The notes under the pieces: model-generated
The model's database searches: none
Told to the model about the DNA's origin: nothing
The model's input: only the letters and a program-made list of their open reading frames with translations
In this document: positions 1-6,396 of the stretch, piece after piece
How positions within the stretch are numbered: position 1 is the first letter of the stretch
How the letters are laid out: the number at the start of each line of letters is the position of its first letter
Translations under genes and position numbers: made by a program
Source: Candidatus Rokuibacteriota bacterium
Lineage (GTDB): Bacteria > JAUVQV01
DNA length: 6,398 bases
Assembly: GCA_030597995.1 (NCBI GenBank)
Contig: JAUVQV010000057.1
Span: 1 to 6,398, forward strand
Direction: 5' to 3'

Positions 1-2
1 AC

Positions 3-1199
3 TTCCGCGAGACCTTCAGCCGGTACCGGAGGGACCTTCGCCTCCCGGGGTTCCGGCGGGGGAAGGTTCCGAAAGACGTCATCGAGCGGCTGCACCTCAA
101 CGACGTGACGCAGGATGTCCTCCGGCGGGTGGTTCCCGAGAGCTACGAGCGGGCCCTGGGCCAGGTGGGGCTGAAGCCGGTTTCGGATCCGAATGTCGGG
201 GACCTGCACGTGGAGCGGGGCCAGGCCCTGGTGTACACCGCCGAGTTCGAGATTCGGCCGAGTTTCGAGCCTCGCGATTACCTCGGAGTGGAGATCGAGA
301 ATCCGGAGACCGAGGTGAAAGAGGAGGAAGTCGAAACCATCCTGGAAGAGATGCGCCGCGGCCAGGCGACTTTGGTCAAGGTCGAAGAGGATCGTGGCCT
401 GCAGACCGAGGACATCGCCATGATCGATTTCGAGGGCCGGGTGGAAGGAGAACCGATCCCTGAGGGATCGGGGCAGGATTTTGCGCTGGTGATCGGCAAC
501 AACACCTTCCCACCCGGTTTTGACGACAGCCTGATAGGCGCCAAGGCCGGGGAGGAGAGGGAGTTCTTCATCAAACTCCCGGAGGATTTTCGGGCCGCCG
601 AACTGGCTGGGAAGGAGGCCGTGTTCTCCACCCGGGTGAAGGAGATCCGGACCCACGTCCTGCCGGCCCTGGATGACGATTTTGCCAGGGACGTGGGCGA
701 ATACAAGAATCTGGAGGAGCTGAAGGAGCGCCTGCGCGACAATCTCCGCCGGAGCAAGGAGATCGCCACAAAAAACGATATCAAGGACAAACTGCTGGAC
801 AAATTGATCGAGGCCAATCCTTTCGAGGTCCCTCCTTCCATGGTCCAGCGCCGCCGGGAATCACTGGCAGGCAATGTCGAACGAAATCTCTCACTGCGCG
901 GCATGCCGCAGGAGGAAATCGAGAAATCCCGCGAGAGGATTTACCATGATGTGGCGGCGGCGGCGGAGCGGAAGGTCAAGGCCTCACTGATCCTCGGCGA
1001 GGTGGCGGAGCGGGAAAAGGTCGAGGTGACGGAGGAGGATCTTCTGGCTGAGATCCGCAAGATCGGGGAGGCGAACAAGATGGATCCCGGGGAGGTCCGC
1101 CGGCGGATGGTCGAAAACAACACCCTGGACGGCATGAAGGCGATCCTCCGGGAGGAAAAGACCCTGGATTTTTTGGTGGAGAAGGCCAAGCTCGCGTAA
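3..1199 (+). CDS. tig: Trigger factor, 5'-truncated by the window edge
   Basis: Ribosome-associated chaperone and FKBP-type peptidyl-prolyl isomerase that receives nascent polypeptides at the exit tunnel. The reading frame is open to the left edge, giving 398 visible residues. The ribosome-docking signature GFRRGKVP is encoded at 48-71, upstream of any in-frame start such as the GTG at 105, so the true start lies outside the window. By comparison with E. coli trigger factor, about 25-30 residues are missing. The FKBP/PPIase domain spans roughly 411-647 (visible residues 137-215), with IDFEGRVEGEP, PPGFDDSLIGAKAGE and ELAGKEAVF blocks typical of the family. The rest is the charged, helical C-terminal substrate-binding region, ending a normal distance after LDFLVEKAK. 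It lies 62 bases upstream of clpP, the widespread tig-clpP-clpX order. Identification is firm; only the N-terminus is unseen. Confidence 0.96.
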   Translation, partial: FRETFSRYRRDLRLPGFRRGKVPKDVIERLHLNDVTQDVLRRVVPESYERALGQVGLKPVSDPNVGDLHVERGQALVYTAEFEIRPSFEPRDYLGVEIENPETEVKEEEVETILEEMRRGQATLVKVEEDRGLQTEDIAMIDFEGRVEGEPIPEGSGQDFALVIGNNTFPPGFDDSLIGAKAGEEREFFIKLPEDFRAAELAGKEAVFSTRVKEIRTHVLPALDDDFARDVGEYKNLEELKERLRDNLRRSKEIATKNDIKDKLLDKLIEANPFEVPPSMVQRRRESLAGNVERNLSLRGMPQEEIEKSRERIYHDVAAAAERKVKASLILGEVAEREKVEVTEEDLLAEIRKIGEANKMDPGEVRRRMVENNTLDGMKAILREEKTLDFLVEKAKLA

Positions 1200-1210
1200 C
1201 ACCCCTGTGT

Positions 1211-1216
1211 TAGAAT
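1211..1216 (+). promoter_or_regulatory. Possible extended -10 promoter for clpPX
   Basis: TAGAAT at 1211-1216 matches TATAAT at five of six bases and is preceded by TG plus one base (1208-1210), the extended -10 arrangement. It lies in the tig-clpP gap, placing a transcription start near 1223, about 40 bases before the clpP ATG. No convincing -35 is seen at 16-18 bases upstream. This would let clpPX be expressed apart from tig, but one hexamer is weak evidence. Confidence 0.35.
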
Positions 1217-1224
1217 GGAACCGC

Positions 1225-1240
1225 GCCGGCGACAGCCGGC
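1225..1240 (+). other. Short GC-only hairpin in the tig-clpP gap
   Basis: GCCGGC (1225-1230), loop GACA, GCCGGC (1235-1240): a perfect 6-bp stem, all G-C. No T-run follows, so it is not a standard intrinsic terminator. It ends just before the purine-rich clpP ribosome binding region (GAGGAG at 1246-1251, AAAGG at 1252-1256). It could be an mRNA 5'-end stabiliser or processing site, or it could be chance in GC-rich DNA. Confidence 0.4.
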
Positions 1241-1261
1241 CTGAAGAGGAGAAAGGCGCAC

Positions 1262-1843
1262 ATGAATTTGATACCGATGGTGGTCGAGAGGAGCAGCCGC
1301 GGGGAACGGGCCTACGACATCTACTCCCGGCTCCTGAAAGACCGAATCGTCTTCGCCGGATTCCCGATAGATGACAACGTCTCGAACCTGATTATCGCCC
1401 AGATGCTGTTTCTGGAGGCCGAGGAGCCGGAGAAGGACATCAACCTGTACGTCAACTGCCCCGGAGGGATCGTGACGTCGGGGCTGGCGGTCTACGACAC
1501 CATGCAGTACATCAGGTGCCCGGTCTCGACCATCTGCATCGGGCAGGCCACGAGCATGGGCGCCCTCCTGCTGGCGGCGGGGACCAAGGGGAAGCGCTTC
1601 GCCCTCCCGCACGCCCGGATCATGATCCACCAGCCGCTCGGCGGAGTCCAGGGGCAGGCCACCGACATTGACATCCAGGCCAAGGAGATCCTCCGGATGC
1701 GGGAAATCGTGAACGAGGTCCTGGTCAGACACACCGGCCAGTCGCCGGAGACGATCCAGAAGGACACCGACCGCGACTTTTTCATGTCGCCGGTGCAGGC
1801 GCGGGACTACGGCCTGATCGACGAGGTCATCGAGAAAAAATAA
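1262..1843 (+). CDS. clpP: ATP-dependent Clp protease proteolytic subunit ClpP
   Basis: Serine peptidase of family S14. Fourteen copies form a barrel that degrades proteins unfolded by ClpX or another Clp ATPase in the cytoplasm. The 193-residue product matches the family's usual core length. The catalytic triad is visible: Ser98 in GQATSMGA, His123 in MIHQPLGG and Asp172 in DTDRDFFMS, with the same spacing as the E. coli triad (25 and 49 residues). The ATG follows a GAGGAGAAAGG ribosome binding region. The protein starts MNLIPMVVE, which aligns with the mature N-terminus of other ClpPs, so there is essentially no propeptide. One oddity is Cys66 in NCPGG, where most ClpPs have Ser before the conserved PGG loop that forms the oxyanion hole. 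clpX follows after 14 bases. Confidence 0.98.
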   Translation: MNLIPMVVERSSRGERAYDIYSRLLKDRIVFAGFPIDDNVSNLIIAQMLFLEAEEPEKDINLYVNCPGGIVTSGLAVYDTMQYIRCPVSTICIGQATSMGALLLAAGTKGKRFALPHARIMIHQPLGGVQGQATDIDIQAKEILRMREIVNEVLVRHTGQSPETIQKDTDRDFFMSPVQARDYGLIDEVIEKK

Positions 1844-1845
1844 CC

Positions 1846-1851
1846 GGGGAG
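1846..1851 (+). promoter_or_regulatory. Ribosome binding site supporting a TTG start for clpX
   Basis: GGGGAG lies six bases before the TTG at 1858. The TTG is the only nearby start that keeps the whole N-terminal zinc-binding domain at its usual position, and it follows the clpP stop by 14 bases. Confidence 0.7.
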
Positions 1852-1857
1852 AACACA

Positions 1858-3090
1858 TTGGTCACGAAGAAAAAATCCGCTGCGGTCCGCTGCTCCTTCT
1901 GCGGCAAGTCACAGGAAGAAGTGACGAAGCTGGTGGTCGGTCCCATGGTGTATATCTGCAACGAGTGCGTGCAGATCTGTCAGGAGATCCTCTCCGAGGA
2001 AAAGGTCCGCGGTCACACAGCCCCTCCCGGGGAGGTGCCCCCGCCGCGGCGGATAAATGAACGGCTGGGGGATTTTGTGGTCGGTCAGGAGCGGGCGAAG
2101 AAGATCCTCGCAGTGGCGGTGCACAACCACTACAAGCGGATCGGTGTGGGGGGGCGAATAGGCGATGTGGAGCTGGAGAAGTCCAACCTTCTCCTCGTCG
2201 GACCCACCGGGAGCGGAAAAACGCTGCTGGCCCGGATCATGGCCCGGATCCTCAAGGTCCCTTTTTCGATGGCCGACGCCACTTCCCTGACCGAGGCCGG
2301 CTATGTCGGCGAGGATGTGGAGAACATTATCCTCCGCCTGCTCCAGAATGCCGATTACGACGTGGAGCGGGCACAGCGGGGGATCATCTACATCGACGAG
2401 ATCGACAAGATCAGCCGCAAGGCCGACGGACCGTCGATCACCCGGGATGTGTCCGGAGAGGGGGTGCAGCAGGCCCTGCTGAAGATTATCGAGGGGACGG
2501 TGGCCAATGTTCCGCCACAGGGCGGGCGAAAGCACCCGCAGCAGGAATTCATCCAGGTGGACACCACCAATATCCTCTTCATCTGCGGCGGGGCCTTCCA
2601 CGGCCTCGAGAATATCGTCAAGGAGCGCCTGGGAAAGAAGGTGGTCGGGTTCGGCGCCGACCGCGGAGGACGGAAGATGGGCGACAGCCAGGCCCTAAAG
2701 CACCTGCAGCCGGAGGATCTTCTGCACTACGGGTTGATCCCGGAGTTCGTGGGGCGTCTCCCAGTCATCGGGGTGCTCGACGAACTGACCGAGGCGGATC
2801 TGATACGCATTATGAGCGAGCCGAAAAACGCCCTGGTCAAGCAGTATGAGAAGATTTTCGAGTTCGAGAAGGTGAAGCTGCAATTCACCGAGGGGGCGAT
2901 GCGGGCCGTTGCCAGAAGGGCGATGGAGCGCAAGAGCGGCGCCCGCGGCCTCCGCTCGATTACGGAACACGTCATGCTGGACCTGATGTACGACCTCCCC
3001 TCGCTGAAGAACGTCACGCAGGTGGTTATCTCGGAAGAGGTGATCAACGGGGGGCAGGACCCGATAATGCTCTACGAGAAGGCCTCCTGA
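1858..3090 (+). CDS. clpX: ATP-dependent Clp protease ATPase subunit ClpX
   Basis: Hexameric AAA+ unfoldase that recognises degradation tags, unfolds substrates and threads them into ClpP. The 410-residue product is of normal length. Domains in order: C4 zinc-binding domain (Cys12, Cys15, Cys34, Cys37); AAA+ large domain with Walker A GPTGSGKT (115-122), pore-1 loop GYVG (148-151), Walker B IIYIDEID (176-183), RKH loop (224-226), a ClpP-contacting loop VGF (263-265; IGF in E. coli) and the arginine-finger region EFVGR (296-300); and small domain with sensor-2 GARGLRS (361-367). Initiation is at TTG, preceded by GGGGAG. It is translated just after clpP and probably in the same transcript. All key residues are present, so the protein should be functional. 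lon does not follow; the next gene converges from the other strand. Confidence 0.98.
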   Translation: MVTKKKSAAVRCSFCGKSQEEVTKLVVGPMVYICNECVQICQEILSEEKVRGHTAPPGEVPPPRRINERLGDFVVGQERAKKILAVAVHNHYKRIGVGGRIGDVELEKSNLLLVGPTGSGKTLLARIMARILKVPFSMADATSLTEAGYVGEDVENIILRLLQNADYDVERAQRGIIYIDEIDKISRKADGPSITRDVSGEGVQQALLKIIEGTVANVPPQGGRKHPQQEFIQVDTTNILFICGGAFHGLENIVKERLGKKVVGFGADRGGRKMGDSQALKHLQPEDLLHYGLIPEFVGRLPVIGVLDELTEADLIRIMSEPKNALVKQYEKIFEFEKVKLQFTEGAMRAVARRAMERKSGARGLRSITEHVMLDLMYDLPSLKNVTQVVISEEVINGGQDPIMLYEKAS

Positions 3091-3106
3091 AGGTCAGGTA
3101 AGGACT

Positions 3107-3129
3107 CAACGATCACTTGACGATCGTTG
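3107..3129. other. Inverted repeat at the clpX / secretin-gene convergence
   Basis: CAACGATC (3107-3114), a 7-base loop, and GATCGTTG (3122-3129) form a perfect 8-bp stem, with a possible G-T pair extending it. It straddles the stop codon of the minus-strand gene (3113-3115) and begins 17 bases after the clpX stop. Neither strand has a T-run directly after the stem, so it is not a textbook intrinsic terminator. Its position suggests a shared bidirectional 3' end or RNA-stabilising hairpin. Confidence 0.45.
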
Positions 3130-4678
3130 GCGTCACCAGGAGCATAAAATCTTTTTTCACCGCCGGCTCTTCCCCGAAGGCCGGACCTTTGCCGCCCCCG
3201 CCGGTCCCGATGAAGTTCCTGAGACCGGAGACGACCGCGATTTCGCCGTCGCCTACGGTGATCCGGGCGTCGGCGCTGCCGGAAGTAATACTCACGCTGC
3301 CGGGTTCGGTGCCCTCGGGCCGAATCACCACCACCTCCAGATGGAGATTAAGGGTGACGGTCCCGTCCCTGTTGGCCTGGGGATTGACCAACAGCGTGAT
3401 GCTGGTCTTCGCCGCCTTGGCGATGGGCGTGCCGGCCTCCTCCGGATCGAGCACGGTGATTTTCCTGCCGACCAGGATTTGGACCTCTCCATTGTTGGTA
3501 GTGGTGGTGCGGGAGACGGACAGCAGGGTGGCGGCATTTGTCCTCGTGAGTTTCTCCAGTTGCCGGCGGAGTGCCTCCGCCGAACCCGCGGTTCCCGATG
3601 AGAGCGTTTCCGCCGGCTGAAACACACCATCTCCGGCTGCGCCGCTCCCTTTCTCGTCTTTCCCGGCCCGGTGACTATCCGAGGGTACCCAGTCGATGCC
3701 CAGCTCCCGCACCGCCTCGACATTGGCCTGCAGCAGCCTGGTCTTGATGTCGATCCGGTACTCCGCCGGATCGGGGATTTTGGCTGGTTCTTCTCTCTTC
3801 TCCGTTGGCGCTTCTTCGCCCCGCGGCGCGCGCGTGCGGGCGGAAAGATCTCTCTCCGGAGACGCTTCAAGAGGCGCGCCCGGGGAAGGGGCGTCGTCGA
3901 CTTTCCCCACCGCCGGCAGGATTTCAGGTTCCTCGGGGATGGCGCTGATTTTTTCTGAGACAAAGATCATTCCGGACGCTTCCCGGTACTCGTAGCCGTG
4001 GGTCCTGAGGATGATATTCAGAACCTCCTCCCAACCCAGATCCCGGAGGCGGACATAGACCGCACCCTTTATTTCCGGTCCGGAGATGATATTCTTTCCC
4101 GAGGAGGCCGAAATCGCCTTCAGGACGGTCTTGATATCGGTCCCTTGCGCCTCGAGCATGATTTTCCGGGAGAATATCCCGAGGCCGTCGGCACCGTCCG
4201 GCACGCTCCGCAGGGAAAATCCGGCCTCCGGGGGGGATTCGGCAAGGGGTTCCGGGGGTAAGACGACATTCTTGATTTCCACGACCTGGACCTCATCCTC
4301 CTCCCACATCCGGTACACCACCTCTTGCTTGAGATCCAGCACCAGCCGGCTGATGGGCCGGGGATCAATCCGGTATTGGGCGCCTCTTATCCGGTGAACC
4401 AGGGGATCTTCCATCTCCCGCACCTGCCAGCCCAGCCGGAGTCGGGCGCCGAGGCAGTCGATTACCAGCCTCTCCGGATCTCCCAGGGGAAAGGCCTTGC
4501 ACTTGACCTCCCCCACCTTGCTGATCTCCAGTACCATCGCATCCTCCATCCGGAGGACGCGCAGACCGGTGATCTCATTCTTTACGGCGGCGGCCGACGG
4601 ACCCGGACCCGGCAAAAAGAGGCCGGCCGCGATCCACAGAGTCATGACGCGGAGTTTGAGCAGGTTATGCCCTTTCAC
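3113..4678 (-). CDS. Exported AMIN/STN domain protein with compact secretin-type C-terminus (PilQ-like)
   Basis: Predicted 521-residue exported protein resembling PilQ, the outer-membrane secretin of type IV pili. Order: signal peptide 1-31 (basic start, hydrophobic stretch 11-23, likely cut after AAA at 29-31); AMIN-type beta domain about 35-135, usually peptidoglycan-binding; STN/N0 domain about 170-242; Pro/Glu/Ala-rich linker about 243-305; secretin-type region about 306-521, with ANVEAVRELGIDW, SRTTTTNNGEVQILVGRKI, VTLNLHLEVV, ITVGDGEIAVVSGL and terminal LLVTPTIV. I see no N1 domain, and the usual VPxLGxIPxLGxLF-like stretch is replaced by a Gly-rich degenerate sequence. GTG at 4678 is chosen because it has AAGGGG eight bases upstream and gives a basic signal-peptide start. 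An upstream ATG at 4774 would overlap coaE by 110 bases. With coaE it overlaps 14 bases. It may be a true short PilQ or a secretin-derived periplasmic protein; no other pil genes are visible. Confidence 0.82.
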   Translation of the reverse strand: MKGHNLLKLRVMTLWIAAGLFLPGPGPSAAAVKNEITGLRVLRMEDAMVLEISKVGEVKCKAFPLGDPERLVIDCLGARLRLGWQVREMEDPLVHRIRGAQYRIDPRPISRLVLDLKQEVVYRMWEEDEVQVVEIKNVVLPPEPLAESPPEAGFSLRSVPDGADGLGIFSRKIMLEAQGTDIKTVLKAISASSGKNIISGPEIKGAVYVRLRDLGWEEVLNIILRTHGYEYREASGMIFVSEKISAIPEEPEILPAVGKVDDAPSPGAPLEASPERDLSARTRAPRGEEAPTEKREEPAKIPDPAEYRIDIKTRLLQANVEAVRELGIDWVPSDSHRAGKDEKGSGAAGDGVFQPAETLSSGTAGSAEALRRQLEKLTRTNAATLLSVSRTTTTNNGEVQILVGRKITVLDPEEAGTPIAKAAKTSITLLVNPQANRDGTVTLNLHLEVVVIRPEGTEPGSVSITSGSADARITVGDGEIAVVSGLRNFIGTGGGGKGPAFGEEPAVKKDFMLLVTPTIVK

Positions 4679-5294
4679 CGCTGTTGCCCCTTTTGGCACA
4701 CCGCAGCAGCTCTTTGAAGACCCGTTCCACCTCTGCCCGAGTGTTCTCGGGCGAGCCGCTGTTGTCGATGACATAGTCGGCGTGCCGGATCTTGTCGGTG
4801 AGCGGCATCTGGGCTTCGATCCTCCGGTAGGCTTCGGCCTTTCCCATGCCGTCGCGCGCCGTCAGGCGGCTGACCTGGGACTCCGCATCGGTGAACACCA
4901 CCACCAAGCAATCGAAAGTCTCGTGCTGGTCCACCTCGATCATCAGGGCGGCATCCACCATGATGATCCTGTCGGGGTGCTCCCGGCGGAGTTTGTTCAC
5001 CCGCCGGGCGATCTCGTCGGCTATTCGCGGATGGAGAATGCGTTCCAGCCGCCGCCTTTTCTCCACATCGCTGAAGACCAGATCTCCGAGGATCTGGCGG
5101 TTGAGTTGGCCGTTTTCCTGGAAGACTGCGGGGCCGAAGGCGGCCATAATCTCATCCCACCCCGGGGAGTCAGGCTGCACCAGATCGCGCGAGACCTGGT
5201 CGGCGTCCACCAGGTGCACTCCCAACTCCTGGAAGATGAGCCCGACGGTTGATTTCCCGCTGGCGATCCCTCCCGTGAGGCCGACGAGCAGCAT
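4665..5294 (-). CDS. coaE: Dephospho-CoA kinase
   Basis: Phosphorylates the 3'-hydroxyl of the ribose of dephospho-CoA with ATP, the last step of coenzyme A synthesis, in the cytoplasm. The 209-residue product has the family's usual length. Visible motifs: P-loop GLTGGIASGKST (5-16), LVDADQVSRDLV (28-39) in the substrate-binding region, ILHPRI (86-91), and a LID/C-terminal block with RRIEAQMP (157-164) and HADYVIDNSGS (171-181). The segment VDAALMIE (113-120) sits where many CoaE proteins have D-x-PLLFE, a mild variation. The ATG follows GGAAAGGGAA (5301-5310), 31 bases after the galT stop. The 3' end overlaps the secretin-like gene start by 14 bases, suggesting translational coupling. In many Gammaproteobacteria coaE also neighbours type IV pilus genes (pilBCD), an interesting parallel to its partner here. 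Confidence 0.95.
   Translation of the reverse strand: MLLVGLTGGIASGKSTVGLIFQELGVHLVDADQVSRDLVQPDSPGWDEIMAAFGPAVFQENGQLNRQILGDLVFSDVEKRRRLERILHPRIADEIARRVNKLRREHPDRIIMVDAALMIEVDQHETFDCLVVVFTDAESQVSRLTARDGMGKAEAYRRIEAQMPLTDKIRHADYVIDNSGSPENTRAEVERVFKELLRCAKRGNSGERA
4687..4692 (-). promoter_or_regulatory. Ribosome binding site that decides the secretin-gene start
   Basis: AAGGGG on the minus strand, inside the end of coaE, is followed after eight bases by GTG at 4678. The alternative ATG at 4645 has no recognisable ribosome binding site and would lose the basic n-region of the signal peptide. Confidence 0.6.
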
Positions 5295-5325
5295 CTTTTG
5301 TTCCCTTTCCGGCGTACCCCTTTCT

Positions 5326-6330
5326 TCAGGTAGGCCCGGGTTCTGTGAGCCTGAGAAATGCCGCGGACTCCTCCGGGCGGGCGGTGTTGATGTAGATCCC
5401 GGTCCCTATTTCAAAGCCTGCCGGCGTGGTCAGTCTGGGTACGATTACGAGGTGCCAGTGGTAGTGGCGATTGTCCTTCGATTCCAGAGGGTAAGACCGG
5501 ACGATGAGGTTGTAGTCCGGGTTGTTCAGGCCATGGTAGATCTTGCCCAGCGCCAGGCGCAGGACTCGGGCCAGGTCCTCTCTCTCGTCGGGGGTGATCT
5601 CCCCGAAGGAAGAGCTGTGCCGCCTGGGAAAGATCTGGATCTCGAAGGGAACGCGGGAGGCATAGGGGCAAAATGCCAGGAAGTGGTCCGAAACCTGCAC
5701 CAGGCGCTCTTCCTGTTTCTGCTCTTCGGCGAGCATGAAGCAGAAGACGCAACTCCCGAAGGTGTCGTAGGACCGCAGCGCCTGCACGATCTGATTGCGG
5801 ACATGGGGAGGGACGACCGGGGTGGCGATGATCTGTGAGTGGGGGTGCTGCAGCGAGGTGCCGGCCCGGGGGCCGTGGTTGCGGAAGAGGGTGATCAGGG
5901 AGTTGCGGGAGTCGGCCTCCAGGGCCCGGTAGCGGCGTCGGTAGGCCTCCAGGATGAGGGAGACCTCTTCCGGCGGCATCTGGGCCGGGGAGAGATCGTG
6001 ACGGGGGGTCTCGATCACAACCTCGGCGGCGCCGTATCCGTGAATACCGATGAACTGTCCCTTCGGGAACTGGCCGCAGGGGGTGTCGGGCGACAGGGCG
6101 GCAAACTTGTTCGGGACCACCCGCACCTGCCACGGGCTTTCTTCGGGAAAGATCAGGAGAGCCGGCGGTGTCTGCTCTTCGTTCCCTCGGCAGAAGGGAC
6201 AGGATTCCAGATGGGACGGAAGAGGGAGGCGCTCTTTCTGGAGTTGCTGGAATTCCTGGGGACGCCTGGCTCGTTCCGTGGCGATAATGACCCACTCCTT
6301 GGAGATCATGTCCTGGCGGAGTTCAGACAC
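5326..6330 (-). CDS. galT: Galactose-1-phosphate uridylyltransferase family protein
   Basis: HIT-superfamily nucleotidyltransferase. The classical GalT reaction swaps UMP between UDP-glucose and galactose 1-phosphate in the Leloir pathway through a uridylyl-histidine intermediate. The 334-residue product starts SELRQDMISKEWVIIA after the initiator, the usual N-terminus. It shows CPFC (Cys44, Cys47), VPNKFAAL (72-79), EVVIETPRHD with His111, and HPHSQ (162-166). By alignment with E. coli GalT, Cys44, Cys47, His111 and His162 would bind zinc and His164 would be the nucleophile. A second CVFC pair (194-197), YHWHLVIVPR (290-299) and the AGFEIGTG ending complete the C-terminal half. GTG at 6330 is chosen for its AGGAAAGGA ribosome binding site and standard N-terminus. 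No galK or galE is in view, and relatives use other sugar nucleotides (for example ADP-glucose phosphorylase), so the family is sure but the substrate less so. It appears to be first in an operon with coaE. Confidence 0.88.
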   Translation of the reverse strand: MSELRQDMISKEWVIIATERARRPQEFQQLQKERLPLPSHLESCPFCRGNEEQTPPALLIFPEESPWQVRVVPNKFAALSPDTPCGQFPKGQFIGIHGYGAAEVVIETPRHDLSPAQMPPEEVSLILEAYRRRYRALEADSRNSLITLFRNHGPRAGTSLQHPHSQIIATPVVPPHVRNQIVQALRSYDTFGSCVFCFMLAEEQKQEERLVQVSDHFLAFCPYASRVPFEIQIFPRRHSSSFGEITPDEREDLARVLRLALGKIYHGLNNPDYNLIVRSYPLESKDNRHYHWHLVIVPRLTTPAGFEIGTGIYINTARPEESAAFLRLTEPGPT

Positions 6331-6337
6331 CGGCGCG

Positions 6338-6346
6338 TCCTTTCCT
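6338..6346 (-). promoter_or_regulatory. Strong ribosome binding site that sets the galT GTG start
   Basis: AGGAAAGGA on the minus strand lies seven bases before GTG at 6330. The frame also stays open to a TTG at 6396, but that codon falls inside the predicted -35 box and would add 22 residues not typical of the family. Confidence 0.75.
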
Positions 6347-6367
6347 GGTGCGATTTCATGCGTTCGG

Positions 6368-6396
6368 ATTATCTCCCAGGCCGAAGAAATTCTCAA
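6368..6396 (-). promoter_or_regulatory. Sigma-70-type promoter upstream of galT
   Basis: Read on the minus strand: TTGAGA (6396-6391, five of six to TTGACA), a 17-base spacer, then GATAAT (6373-6368, five of six to TATAAT). Transcription would start near 6361, giving a leader of about 30 bases that contains the galT ribosome binding site. Both boxes and ideal spacing in a GC-rich background make this the best promoter in the window. It likely drives galT, coaE and the secretin-like gene. Confidence 0.65.

Noticed and set aside
950..970. GGC-repeat tract in tig as a variable microsatellite
   Set aside because: It encodes only a short Ala run in a helical region and is short and imperfect; ordinary for GC-rich coding DNA.
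105..1199. GTG at 105 as the start of trigger factor
   Set aside because: The upstream frame is open and encodes the GFRRGKVP ribosome-docking signature, so the gene begins before the window.
941..2601. Minus-strand frames opposite tig, clpP and clpX (941-1858, 1909-2601)
   Set aside because: They are antisense shadows of conserved genes, with no family resemblance or ribosome binding site.
3131..3158. T-run at 3152-3157 as the tail of a clpX terminator
   Set aside because: It is more than 20 bases beyond the inverted-repeat stem and lies inside the secretin-like coding region, so it cannot form a standard stem plus T-tail.
4679..4774. N-terminal extension of the secretin-like protein to ATG at 4774
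   Set aside because: It would overlap coaE by 110 bases and bury the signal peptide behind 32 unrelated residues; GTG at 4678 has a ribosome binding site and a proper signal-peptide start.
4497..5838. Long plus-strand reading frames opposite coaE and galT (4497-5252, 4846-5838)
   Set aside because: They lie antisense to well-supported genes, have biased Arg/Pro/Ser-rich composition and no recognisable domains; such frames are common in GC-rich DNA.
6331..6396. Longer galT from TTG at 6396
   Set aside because: It would overlap the predicted promoter and add residues not typical of the family; GTG at 6330 has a strong ribosome binding site.
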